From a virus, in IMG/VR virus record IMGVR_UViG_3300007554_000005, positions 1-64,000 of that record: a stretch of DNA of 64,000 nucleotides. One strand, given 5' to 3'. The position numbers and the translations under genes are program-made. This document shows, in pieces, positions 55,192-61,851 of this stretch (position 1 is the stretch's first letter; every line of letters begins with the position of its first letter). The notes beneath the pieces were generated by a model that was given only the letters and a program-made list of their open reading frames with translations, ran no database searches and was not told the origin of the DNA.

Positions 55192-55595
55192 TGTATGAGT
55201 ATTACGTAAAAGAAGTTACAAAAATTGTAGATGGCGATACTATTGACGTAATCATGGACTTAGGGTTTGACATTCACTTCAAGTCTAGGGTTAGGTTGGC
55301 TGGTATTGACACACCAGAGTCAAGGACCAGGGATCTTAATGAGAAGAGGCTTGGCCTAGAAGCTAAGCACTATCTAGAAACAAAGATTAAAGAAGCAGAG
55401 ACTGTGACTATTCGTACAGAGAAGAGTAATAGTGCTGGTAAATATGGTCGTGTTCTTGGCTGGATCCATCTAGACCACAATGATAAGTCTGTGAATATGG
55501 AGATGGTGGAGAAGGGCTATGCTTGGGGATATCTAGGTGACACGAAAGTTAAAAACTTTGACGAACTACTAGCCAAGAGAAAGTCTAATGGCTAG
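55191..55595 (+). CDS. Thermonuclease-family (SNase) nuclease
   Basis: The 134-residue product carries the staphylococcal nuclease motifs 'IVDGDTIDV' (residues 12-20), 'RLAGIDTPESR' (Arg35, Asp40, Glu43) and 'KYGRVLGWI' (Arg87). It has no signal peptide, so it acts inside the cell, perhaps on host DNA or RNA. The length is near a bare catalytic domain. It overlaps the next gene by 8 bases. Confidence 0.9.
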   Translation: MYEYYVKEVTKIVDGDTIDVIMDLGFDIHFKSRVRLAGIDTPESRTRDLNEKRLGLEAKHYLETKIKEAETVTIRTEKSNSAGKYGRVLGWIHLDHNDKSVNMEMVEKGYAWGYLGDTKVKNFDELLAKRKSNG

Positions 55596-55917
55596 CTCTG
55601 CAGATGACTACATAGAAAAGCTAATCCTTGCTGGTGCCATCGAAGTAGCTGGAATAGACTCTGAAACGGGAGAGTTTATGTACTCGTTTACAGAAAAAAT
55701 CAAGGAGATAGACGAAGAGCTTAAGCAAAGAATGGATGATCTATTTCTTGACGAGGTTAATCAACTTTGGGAGAGGGGCTTCTTGGATATGAATGTGACA
55801 GAATCTAACCCAGTCGTTAGGCTATCTAGCAGGGCCCTGTCTCAGAATGATAGAGATTGCTTGCCTCAAAACTTAAAAGAAACTTTAGAATACATTATAC
55901 GACTATTAAAACTATAA
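55588..55917 (+). CDS. Conserved hypothetical acidic protein
   Basis: The 109-residue product is helical and acidic ('YIEKLILAGAIEVAGIDSETG', in part; 'EIDEELKQRMDDLFLDEVNQ'). It resembles small phage proteins seen beside structural or regulatory genes, but no function is known. It overlaps the nuclease gene, and TATAAT of the next promoter begins 3 bases after its stop. Confidence 0.5.
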   Translation: MASSADDYIEKLILAGAIEVAGIDSETGEFMYSFTEKIKEIDEELKQRMDDLFLDEVNQLWERGFLDMNVTESNPVVRLSSRALSQNDRDCLPQNLKETLEYIIRLLKL

Positions 55918-55919
55918 AG

Positions 55920-55925
55920 TATAAT
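55920..55925 (+). promoter_or_regulatory. -10 box TATAAT
   Basis: It lies just before a GGGAGG ribosome site (55931-55936) and the ATG at 55943. No -35 box is apparent. Confidence 0.5.
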
Positions 55926-55942
55926 AATATGGGAGGCTATTA

Positions 55943-56362
55943 ATGGAGTACGTTATTGGAGCACTTACAGCATTGTCTGCTGTGCTAATCACGTATAACT
56001 TTTTTAAGTTTAACATAGATAGTATAAAGAGAATTGATGTTCAGTATACGCAAAGCTATAACTTTGATGTACTAAAACCCTGGGGAGTCATGCCAGCCAA
56101 GATACAAAAGAAGCCAGTAGGCCAGTCCTTTGACTACCTAGAGAAGCATTCTACTAAGGTTGTTCTAACCGAAGACACGGCATATTGGATAAAGAACGAT
56201 GCTCTTCTAGCAGCAGAGATCGTTAACGGAAAAATAATTGAAGAAACTACAAAAACAGTTGACACAATGTCCATGAGTAATGTAGAATTAGATACTATAG
56301 CATTTATTGTTGAGACACTAACGAAAGGCCAAGACAATGAAAATCCTTATTCAGGGAACTAA
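55943..56362 (+). CDS. Hypothetical protein with N-terminal membrane segment
   Basis: The 139-residue product starts with one hydrophobic segment (3-20, 'YVIGALTALSAVLITYNFF'), then has a soluble part of mixed structure. It overlaps the next gene by 26 bases. Single-pass proteins of this size are frequent in phage early regions. Function unknown. Confidence 0.5.
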   Translation: MEYVIGALTALSAVLITYNFFKFNIDSIKRIDVQYTQSYNFDVLKPWGVMPAKIQKKPVGQSFDYLEKHSTKVVLTEDTAYWIKNDALLAAEIVNGKIIEETTKTVDTMSMSNVELDTIAFIVETLTKGQDNENPYSGN

Positions 56363-56690
56363 GGCTTTTAGCCACTACGAAATATTTATTAATGCACTTG
56401 GCAGGTCTATAAGATCTATGGATAGCGAAGACCATGAGCTAACCTTGTTTTCTCTAGGTCCAGCTAATATTAACTCGATGGCCTACGAGTTCACCAATAT
56501 TTCAGAGAACACTCTGAAGGCTAATGGAATTAAGGGCAAGGTCGTAAAGGTGACCAGGTCCTGGGTACGAGACAATCTCGACGAGTTAGATGAATTCATC
56601 TACCTATGTAACCCAAAAGAAGCACTATCTGACATGGCAACCCTAGTAGATAAAAAGGGTAGACCAGACCTGAACGTGTTTCGATACTAG
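56337..56690 (+). CDS. Conserved phage protein with Rossmann-like start
   Basis: The 117-residue product begins 'MKILIQGTKAFSHYEIFINAL' and ends with 'KKGRPDLNVFRY', wording I associate with a small conserved family in several phages. The alternating strands and helices suggest a Rossmann or SLOG-like fold that may bind a nucleotide. The role is unknown. AAAGG precedes the ATG. Confidence 0.55.
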   Translation: MKILIQGTKAFSHYEIFINALGRSIRSMDSEDHELTLFSLGPANINSMAYEFTNISENTLKANGIKGKVVKVTRSWVRDNLDELDEFIYLCNPKEALSDMATLVDKKGRPDLNVFRY

Positions 56691-56704
56691 ACGGAGAGAA
56701 AGAA

Positions 56705-56914
56705 ATGAACATCACTTCACTAGAGCAAATGGAAAAAATTGTTTCAAGAAATAAGATGCTATCATGGCGTGGTTGGGACGTAGTCTTTTCAAAGGCATAT
56801 CCTGGTGCATGGTCTAACAAGAATGGTGCATTTGTAAAGGGCGTATGGTACTCTCAAGACATCTTTGAGGTTGGGTCAAACGGCTGGGAGATTCCGAATA
56901 AGCTTGTGAGGTAG
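56705..56914 (+). CDS. Small Trp-rich hypothetical protein
   Basis: The 69-residue product has 'MLSWRGWDVVFSKAYPGAW' and 'FEVGSNGWEIPNKLV', with five tryptophans. AGAGAAAGAA stands before its ATG. It lies directly before whiB and is probably co-transcribed. Not recognised. Confidence 0.5.
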   Translation: MNITSLEQMEKIVSRNKMLSWRGWDVVFSKAYPGAWSNKNGAFVKGVWYSQDIFEVGSNGWEIPNKLVR

Positions 56915-56917
56915 CTC

Positions 56918-57205
56918 ATGAGTAAGGAAGCGTGGAAGCAGGATGCGTCTTGCCTAAACTACGATGTAAACATATTCTTTGAAACCTATGAGGAAAATGA
57001 GCAGCTCCGTCCTGCAGTAGAGCAGCTTTGTGGTGGATGTCCAGTTGCAAGAGAATGTTTTGCAGTTGGAGTTTCTCAAAAGGAATACGGTGTCTGGGGT
57101 GGTGTCTATCTGGAGCATGGAAAAGTTTCCAGGGAATTTGGTCGGCACAAGACCAAGAAGCAATGGGCAGAAACATGGAAGAGGCTTACACAAAATGTAC
57201 ACTGA
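56918..57205 (+). CDS. whiB: WhiB-family Fe-S regulator
   Basis: The 95-residue product has the four WhiB cysteines Cys12, Cys38, Cys41 and Cys47 ('CGGCPVARECF') and the 'YGVWGGVYLE' turn at 57-66, followed by a basic C terminus for DNA binding. WhiB proteins are confined to Actinobacteria and their phages and act with the host main sigma factor, so this is the best host marker in the window. Phage copies can repress host whiB genes and affect superinfection; whether this one does is unknown. Confidence 0.92.
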   Translation: MSKEAWKQDASCLNYDVNIFFETYEENEQLRPAVEQLCGGCPVARECFAVGVSQKEYGVWGGVYLEHGKVSREFGRHKTKKQWAETWKRLTQNVH

Positions 57206-57443
57206 TCCAATGAGAAGGGCAGTTCAATCACTGTCTAGCTATGCACCAAAAGGCTTCTACCTAGATATCATTGACGAGGACCACTTCCTTGTAGTGAGAG
57301 CAAGCGAGAGGGTATTCATGTCTTTGCCAAATGTGGAGACAAAGAGAATGGCCGTAGACTACATGATTAGGATCAAGAAAGCACTGGAAGACAATGGTGC
57401 TATCGTAATGTTAACTAGAGAAGGAGGTAAGGAAGATGTCTGA
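57195..57443 (+). CDS. Small conserved hypothetical protein
   Basis: From the ATG that overlaps the whiB stop by 11 bases the product has 82 residues, with 'FYLDIIDEDHFLVVRASE' and a C-terminal helix ('AVDYMIRIKKALEDNG'). An alternative start upstream would lie fully inside whiB and is less likely. It is followed by another overlapping small gene. Function unknown. Confidence 0.5.
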   Translation: MYTDPMRRAVQSLSSYAPKGFYLDIIDEDHFLVVRASERVFMSLPNVETKRMAVDYMIRIKKALEDNGAIVMLTREGGKEDV

Positions 57444-57597
57444 AACTAAACTAACAGAAGAGCAACACAAACTTGTTAATTATATTCTCGCACAGGGTGT
57501 GCTAGGAGAAAGAGATAGGATCTTGAGCTTGATTAATGCTGAAGAATCTGATACAATTTCTAAGGAGAATATCATTAAGCTAATTAGTGAGGAGTAG
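57436..57597 (+). CDS. 53-residue helical protein
   Basis: The ATG lies in the end of the previous gene with AAGGAGG (57421-57427) 8 bases upstream, an ideal ribosome site. The acidic product ('LTEEQHKLVNYILAQG', 'ENIIKLISEE') should be all alpha. The strong site supports that it is real; its function is unknown. Confidence 0.6.
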   Translation: MSETKLTEEQHKLVNYILAQGVLGERDRILSLINAEESDTISKENIIKLISEE

Positions 57598-57598
57598 C

Positions 57599-57961
57599 AT
57601 GGAGCTAGGACTGTTTATAGCTACAATAGTATCTATTGTTTCTGGTGCTGCTATATCTATTAATAGGCATCTTAAGTATCGCAAAGCAATAGAGCGTGTA
57701 ACACAGCTTGAGATAGATAAGCTTACAGTATCAAATGCCTTGTTGGATGCTCATCAGGAGCTTGAGAACTTCAGACTTGGAGAGACAGAGGAGTTTGTTA
57801 AATTCTTGTCTACATCTAGACAGTGGGCATTTGACTTCATAGATGAAATCCAGGTAACACTTAAAGATCTTTTCGAAATGCTTAATAAGCCAGGGCAGGA
57901 TACCCAAGAACTTTTAACCAAGTTTAGAGAGCTTAAAAGATTTCTTCCGAAAGATAATTAG
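57599..57961 (+). CDS. Single-pass membrane protein with coiled coil
   Basis: ATG 57599 (after GAGGAG) is preferred to the GTG at 57587. The 120-residue product has a membrane segment at about 2-22 ('LGLFIATIVSIVSGAAISI'), a basic patch, then a long helical, coiled-coil-like body. This looks like a small inner-membrane protein with a cytoplasmic stalk; its role is unknown, although Rz-like or superinfection functions are conceivable. Confidence 0.5.
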   Translation: MELGLFIATIVSIVSGAAISINRHLKYRKAIERVTQLEIDKLTVSNALLDAHQELENFRLGETEEFVKFLSTSRQWAFDFIDEIQVTLKDLFEMLNKPGQDTQELLTKFRELKRFLPKDN

Positions 57962-57967
57962 TATGAT
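57962..57967 (+). promoter_or_regulatory. Possible -10 box TATGAT
   Basis: TATGAT follows the previous stop and lies 29 bases before the next ATG, which has TTGGAGG. It differs from the usual box at one base, so confidence is low. Confidence 0.3.
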
Positions 57968-57996
57968 ACACTGTATATCTAATTTGGAGGAACACA

Positions 57997-58164
57997 ATGT
58001 TAGCACTAAAAGATGCTATACAAAAACGCAAGTATCTGTATGATGTTTGTGAGGAGTCTACTTGCTTTAATAGACAAGAAGAAACCTATACTACAACTGA
58101 AAATAGAAGCATACAATTATGCAATACACACTATCACCAAATAGCTGATGAAGTTCTTTGGTAA
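57997..58164 (+). CDS. 55-residue Cys/His-rich protein
   Basis: TTGGAGG lies 6 bases before the ATG. The product carries Cys18, Cys23, Cys42 and His45 ('DVCEESTCF', 'QLCNTHYHQ'), a possible zinc site in which the C-terminal pair resembles the end of DUF7455-like proteins. The next gene follows after 12 bases. Function unknown. Confidence 0.55.
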   Translation: MLALKDAIQKRKYLYDVCEESTCFNRQEETYTTTENRSIQLCNTHYHQIADEVLW

Positions 58165-58176
58165 AAGGAGAGAAAC

Positions 58177-58533
58177 ATGAATAAGGCTATGATTGATTCA
58201 TATCTACGTAACCTGCTGGGTGTAGTCCTAGCACTAGTAACCACTGCAATGGCATCTGCTGGCGTCTCATCGCCACTAGATCTAGGCACTGGAGAATGGC
58301 TAGGAGTTCTTAATGGTGTTTGGGCAGCTGCAGTACCAACTGTCATTCGCTACCTAAATACTAAGGACCCAGCTTTTGGTCGTATCGCTGACTCAGTGGC
58401 TGGAGAAATTGCAGCTAAGATTGATGAGGCAGCAACAAAGGCCAAGTCGTCTGCACCAAAGGCTCCAGCTAAGAAGCCTGCAGCCAAGAAGCCATCTGCT
58501 GGTGGCGGAGGAACTGCAAAGAAAGTTCAGTAG
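58177..58533 (+). CDS. Actinophage holin-like protein with Lys/Ala/Pro tail
   Basis: The 118-residue product has two hydrophobic stretches (about 11-32 and 43-61; 'LLGVVLALVTTAMASAGV', 'VWAAAVPTVIRYL'), then 'NTKDPAFGRIADSVAGEIA', a pattern found in actinophage proteins usually called holins. The C-terminal 40 residues are an AKKPAAKK-type repeat, highly basic and flexible, like histone H1 tails. It may make membrane holes for the endolysin 4 kb upstream, or bind membrane and DNA. A strong terminator follows. Confidence 0.6.
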   Translation: MNKAMIDSYLRNLLGVVLALVTTAMASAGVSSPLDLGTGEWLGVLNGVWAAAVPTVIRYLNTKDPAFGRIADSVAGEIAAKIDEAATKAKSSAPKAPAKKPAAKKPSAGGGGTAKKVQ

Positions 58534-58545
58534 ACAATATAAAGG

Positions 58546-58578
58546 ATAGCCCTTGGATATTTCCAGGGGCTATTTTTT
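58546..58578 (+). terminator. Intrinsic terminator after holin-like gene
   Basis: ATAGCCCTTGG (58546-58556) pairs with CCAGGGGCTAT (58563-58573), 11 bp with one G-U and an ATATTT loop. A run of six T (58573-58578) follows. Confidence 0.93.
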
Positions 58579-58579
58579 A

Positions 58580-58588
58580 TGCTATAAT
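58580..58588 (+). promoter_or_regulatory. Extended -10 promoter for hsp20
   Basis: TGCTATAAT (TATAAT 58583-58588) follows the terminator within two bases. The leader of about 45 bases holds a small GCTTGCCC...GGGGAGC hairpin and then AAGGAGG (58628-58634). Confidence 0.75.
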
Positions 58589-58640
58589 ATATTTGCTTGC
58601 CCATTCGGGGAGCAACAGTCGCTTTATAAGGAGGACAAAA

Positions 58641-59042
58641 ATGATGGCATCGCTATACATGAAGGATCCATTTGCAACATTCAGTCAGGACATTGACAGA
58701 ATGTTTAATGCACCACTACAGAAAACCAACTACCCACCCTACAATGTTCGTAAACTAGATAACGAACGATTCGTTATGGAATTTGCGGTAGCTGGATTTA
58801 AAAAGGAAGACATTGACATCTCTGTCGAGAAGTCTATCCTAACCGTAAAGGGCGAACTAGCCGAGTCTGATGATAGTGATTACCTGTATAAGGGAATTGC
58901 TGGACGAAAGTTTGTTCGCTCGTTCTCACTGCCAGAATACTTTGAGGTGGGGAGAGCAGGTATGTCAGACGGCATTCTTTACATTGACTTGTACAAGGAT
59001 GTTCCAGAAGAGAAGAAGCCAAAAACTATCGCTATCGATTAG
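58641..59042 (+). CDS. Small heat-shock protein (Hsp20/alpha-crystallin)
   Basis: ATG 58641 is chosen for its AAGGAGG site; an in-frame TTG at 58593 lies at the expected transcript start and has none. The 133-residue product has the alpha-crystallin domain: 'FVMEFAVAGFKKEDIDISVE', 'SILTVKGELAE', 'FVRSFSLPEYFEV' and the closing 'GILYIDLYKDVPEEKKPKTI'. It would hold unfolded proteins, perhaps virion subunits in a stressed host. It has its own terminator-flanked promoter, so it is expressed alone. Confidence 0.93.
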   Translation: MMASLYMKDPFATFSQDIDRMFNAPLQKTNYPPYNVRKLDNERFVMEFAVAGFKKEDIDISVEKSILTVKGELAESDDSDYLYKGIAGRKFVRSFSLPEYFEVGRAGMSDGILYIDLYKDVPEEKKPKTIAID

Positions 59043-59046
59043 TTAG

Positions 59047-59055
59047 TGGTATAAT
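59047..59055 (+). promoter_or_regulatory. Extended -10 promoter for structured RNA / glycosyltransferase
   Basis: TGGTATAAT (TATAAT 59050-59055) lies right after the hsp20 stop. Transcription should begin near 59061-59063, at the base of the hairpin element. Confidence 0.7.
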
Positions 59056-59060
59056 TAAAA

Positions 59061-59148
59061 GGTCCCCACACAGGGCAAGGGTTTGCTAACCTTAGGATGA
59101 TTAGTTACCATTTTCTGGGCCAATCCAGGGTCGCTGTGTGGGGGCTTT
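59061..59148 (+). ncRNA. Candidate structured RNA or leader element
   Basis: CCCCACACAG (59064-59073) pairs perfectly with CTGTGTGGGG (59134-59143), enclosing two further hairpins: AAGG-GTT/AACCTT at 59077-59093 (one bulged G) and CTGG/CCAG at 59115-59128 with loop GCCAAT. A promoter directly upstream would start the RNA at this stem. The short CTTT after the stem is a poor terminator, so it may be a leader of the gene at 59168 or a processed small RNA. I recognise no known riboswitch or tRNA in it. Confidence 0.55.
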
Positions 59149-59167
59149 AACTAAGTAAGGTACTGCA

Positions 59168-60166
59168 TTGCTATATAATAATTCTAAAGATTCTATAAAC
59201 AATCCTCTATACGACTTTCTTACTTTCCGTAAAGAAGACTACATAATTCATGCCCATGCAGGAATTAATGGTCTAGAGCTTATAGTTGATCAAAGCAGTA
59301 CAGATCCTTTAGATGCTGCATCGGACTTAAGGTCCGAAACAGAAAAGCTTGTTGTTGTAATTATGCCATCTATTGCACATACCATATTAGACGGTATAGC
59401 CCTTATGGCAGAGTGGTTTGACGCATACCCAGAAGCAGAGATTATCATTTTAGAAGATCTATATATTCATAACCCCAAAGACCCTAGGTCGGTTAAGTAT
59501 GACACAGACGTTCTTGATGTATGCATAGCTATACTCCAGGAACGTGGTGCAAAAATTACAAGGATAACTGGGAAAATATTGATAAATAACTTTTATGAAG
59601 TTTCATCACCAGGATTTTCCATACCTAAGACCGTACATACCTACAGGGCTCTAGGCTCATTGGCAGATGGTCTTGCTACCTCCGAGAAGCCATATAGAAA
59701 AGTATACATCTCTAGATCTAAAATTAACGGCAGGGGCTTTTCAGATGAACACTATACAAATAATTCTATGCTTACAGACGACTGCCGAGTGTATAATGAA
59801 GAGCACCTTGAGCAGCTTTTTGTAGAGATGGGATTCGAGATTGTTTACTTTGAAGAGATGGGAAGCTTTGTTGAGCAGATGTCCATAATGAAAGAATCTA
59901 AAATTGTTGCTGGTGTAAGTGGTGCTGGATTAACCAGCTCAGTATTCATGAGACCAGGAACCACGGTAGTTGAGATTTCTACACTAATTCTTGCTCCAGA
60001 CTCAGCACGCCGACTTCGTCCTAGCTGGCACCACCACCTATCGGATCTAGCCTTTTCAGTCAACCTAAATAAGGTTTCAGTACCAGTTGTTGAATACAGA
60101 GATGGAATTGATGTGGCAAGTAGAATTAGATCTACCCCAATGTTTGACTATCTAAAGAATTATTAA
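59168..60166 (+). CDS. Family GT61-like glycosyltransferase
   Basis: It starts at TTG with AAGG 7 bases upstream. The 332-residue product contains 'KVYISRSKINGRGFSDE', 'LEQLFVEMGFEIVYFEEM', 'IMKESKIVAGVSGAGLTSSVF' and 'MRPGTTVVEIS', the C-terminal signature of GT61 (DUF563) enzymes. Those transfer xylose or other sugars to glycans or proteins. Its stop overlaps that of the convergent oxygenase gene (TTAA), with no terminator between. Confidence 0.8.
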   Translation: MLYNNSKDSINNPLYDFLTFRKEDYIIHAHAGINGLELIVDQSSTDPLDAASDLRSETEKLVVVIMPSIAHTILDGIALMAEWFDAYPEAEIIILEDLYIHNPKDPRSVKYDTDVLDVCIAILQERGAKITRITGKILINNFYEVSSPGFSIPKTVHTYRALGSLADGLATSEKPYRKVYISRSKINGRGFSDEHYTNNSMLTDDCRVYNEEHLEQLFVEMGFEIVYFEEMGSFVEQMSIMKESKIVAGVSGAGLTSSVFMRPGTTVVEISTLILAPDSARRLRPSWHHHLSDLAFSVNLNKVSVPVVEYRDGIDVASRIRSTPMFDYLKNY

Positions 60167-60735
60167 GCAAAGTCAATATTTAGAATACACCTGAACTCAT
60201 TATTTACTGGGGATGATGATGCATGGTATACGTTGCCATTAAAAACTACTCCTCTGCCTGCTACAGGGTTAACCCTAACATCTTCGCTAAATGATTCTGG
60301 CACCTGTTCGGACAGCGTTTCATTAAAAAATACAGTGTCTCCGTCAGAGTTATTTATATAATACAGGAATACTTTATGTTCAGAGTCAAAGTCAACGTGG
60401 GGGGTGTGATACCCAGAAGAAGAAAAAGATCTGGGCAACCAGTTTAGCTTAACTCTGATAATTTTATTAACCTCTATCCTATGCTTCAGTGTGAAGGCCC
60501 TAAAGACCTGCATAAAATATTCATAGGCCTGAGTACCCTCTCTAAGTCCTGCTGCAAACTGATAGCTCTGGGTAACATTTTGGTCATCAACTGCATATGG
60601 CCCATTTGGGGTATCTGTTCGATATGCAAGGGTCCATGGAATGTCTAAACCATTTATAATTACCCTATCAGATATGTCCCTGACGGCGGCATCTGGCAAA
60701 AAGTTATCGTCTATTAGCACGTTGCTCTCTTTCAT
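60163..60735 (-). CDS. 2-oxoglutarate/Fe(II) oxygenase, minus strand
   Basis: ATG at 60735 is taken as start; it overlaps the upstream HNH gene by 32 bases, and a longer form would cover more of it. The 190-residue product has 'YHTPHVDFDSEH' (His113, Asp115), 'FLYYINNSDGDTVFF', 'GRGVVFNGNVYHASSSP' (His171) and Arg182, a complete HxD...H...R site. It resembles the two enzymes at 32 kb in size and layout. It is one of only two minus-strand genes. Confidence 0.8.
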   Translation of the reverse strand: MKESNVLIDDNFLPDAAVRDISDRVIINGLDIPWTLAYRTDTPNGPYAVDDQNVTQSYQFAAGLREGTQAYEYFMQVFRAFTLKHRIEVNKIIRVKLNWLPRSFSSSGYHTPHVDFDSEHKVFLYYINNSDGDTVFFNETLSEQVPESFSEDVRVNPVAGRGVVFNGNVYHASSSPVNNEFRCILNIDFA

Positions 60736-60955
60736 ATGTTCTTTTCTTATGGCAGTTGGAGCAAACAACGTCACACTTACTTACTTCCTGCCAAGCAGCT
60801 TCCCGACCATATTTTTTCAAAACACGATAGACTATGTCCACCTTCTTTTTCTCTGGGCGGTGATCAAATTCAAGGATATAGTGGGGGTATCTGACCTCAC
60901 AGTCATGGCAACCCTTACTCTCCTTATAAGCTTGAAACTCTGCAAATATTGACAT
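60704..60955 (-). CDS. Small HNH-type zinc endonuclease-like protein
   Basis: ATG at 60955 lies 8 bases after a minus-strand TATAAT, so it is preferred to the TTG at 60961. The 83-residue product has 'CHDC' (Cys16, Cys19), 'LEFDHRPEKKK' (His32) and 'CSNCHKKRTYER' (Cys65, Asn67, Cys68, His69), the pattern of HNH nucleases with a zinc core. It is small and lacks other domains. It may be a homing-type or packaging nuclease, or a regulator. Confidence 0.75.
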   Translation of the reverse strand: MSIFAEFQAYKESKGCHDCEVRYPHYILEFDHRPEKKKVDIVYRVLKKYGREAAWQEVSKCDVVCSNCHKKRTYEREQRANRR

Positions 60956-60963
60956 GTACAAAT

Positions 60964-60969
60964 ATTATA
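60964..60969 (-). promoter_or_regulatory. Minus-strand -10 box, divergent pair
   Basis: Read on the minus strand, TATAAT lies 8 bases before the ATG of the HNH gene. It faces away from the plus-strand box at 60984-60989 with only 14 bases between them. Confidence 0.65.
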
Positions 60970-60980
60970 CACCATTATCC

Positions 60981-60989
60981 TGGTATAAT
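60981..60989 (+). promoter_or_regulatory. Plus-strand extended -10 promoter, divergent pair
   Basis: TGGTATAAT (TATAAT 60984-60989) precedes the ATG at 61000 by 10 bases, allowing at most a few bases of leader. Its -35 region would overlap the minus-strand -10 box. Confidence 0.7.
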
Positions 60990-60999
60990 TGTTTTCATA

Positions 61000-61851
61000 A
61001 TGAATAAACTTAATTTAGATTATGGAAGCTTTATATCCAGAAGCTTTAACTCTGTTACTGTATCTGGAGATGAAGTTATAAAGTCTTCCAGAAATTTAGA
61101 AAAGATTATTAATGAGCACGCATACTTTTATAGTATATCTGACGATTTAAAGCATTTCATGGTTCAGCCCTATCAGTTGTCTATCTCAGAAGGTAGGGCA
61201 AGCTATAGGATGAAGTTCTGGAGATCTCCAGACGCAGGAGGTCTTTATTCATCTAAAAGCCTGGAGATGTCTGACTTTGTAAAGATTGTGGACTCTGTAG
61301 ATTCATTTAAGAAAGCAGCTAAGAGAAATACAAGGACGACAGCTAATTCCTGGAACAGTATGCTTCAGTCAACAACAATAAAAGCAAGGTCAAGGGTGAC
61401 TGACTTTGTTAGCGATCGTGCCATCCCACTTTGTGACAGGCTTGAAGAGCACATTCTTAATATCACACCCTATAGTATAGACAGCATAGAGTCACACGGT
61501 GACCTTTGCCTGTCAAATATAATTCTTTGTGAAGACGGTATGGTTAGATTTATAGATCCAAGGGGCAGTGACAGCATCTGGATGGATGAGTATTATGACA
61601 TGGCTAAGCTGAGCCAGTGCATCTTGGGTGGATATGACTTTATAGTTAATGATGTCCCAGAGAATCATAGCAGAGATATACAGGAATATTTCTTGCAATA
61701 CATAAAGTCTGTTGGACTTTCATACGAGATGCTACGTATATATGAGGCATCTTTGTTTATATCGATGTGCCCACTACACTCGGATAGACCAGACCATGTA
61801 GAAAAGTTTTTAGATGCTGCTGAAAAGATTTTGATGGAGCTGGGGGCATAG
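61000..61851 (+). CDS. APH/LicA-like small-molecule kinase
   Basis: ATG 61000 fits the promoter; an in-frame upstream start would lie before it. The 283-residue product has the kinase motifs 'SHGDLCLSNIIL' (His166, Asp168, Asn173) and 'RFIDPRGSD' (Asp186), typical of aminoglycoside-phosphotransferase and choline-kinase folds. It overlaps a sugar-nucleotidyltransferase gene by one base. The pair would phosphorylate a small alcohol or sugar and then load it onto a nucleotide, like LicA-LicC for choline. The substrate is not known. Confidence 0.75.
   Translation: MNKLNLDYGSFISRSFNSVTVSGDEVIKSSRNLEKIINEHAYFYSISDDLKHFMVQPYQLSISEGRASYRMKFWRSPDAGGLYSSKSLEMSDFVKIVDSVDSFKKAAKRNTRTTANSWNSMLQSTTIKARSRVTDFVSDRAIPLCDRLEEHILNITPYSIDSIESHGDLCLSNIILCEDGMVRFIDPRGSDSIWMDEYYDMAKLSQCILGGYDFIVNDVPENHSRDIQEYFLQYIKSVGLSYEMLRIYEASLFISMCPLHSDRPDHVEKFLDAAEKILMELGA

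Noticed and set aside
59061-59148. Structured element as a fourth tRNA
   Set aside because: The closing stem has 10 bp, there is no T-loop TTCRANY sequence, and no plausible anticodon loop can be placed.
60641-60952. 103-codon plus-strand frame opposite the HNH gene
   Set aside because: It is antisense to clear HNH motifs and begins inside the oxygenase gene; no family resemblance.
60704-60955. HNH protein as part of an IscB/ωRNA or intron system
   Set aside because: The product has only 83 residues with no RuvC or homing domain, and the structured RNA at 59061 is over 1.5 kb away on the other strand.
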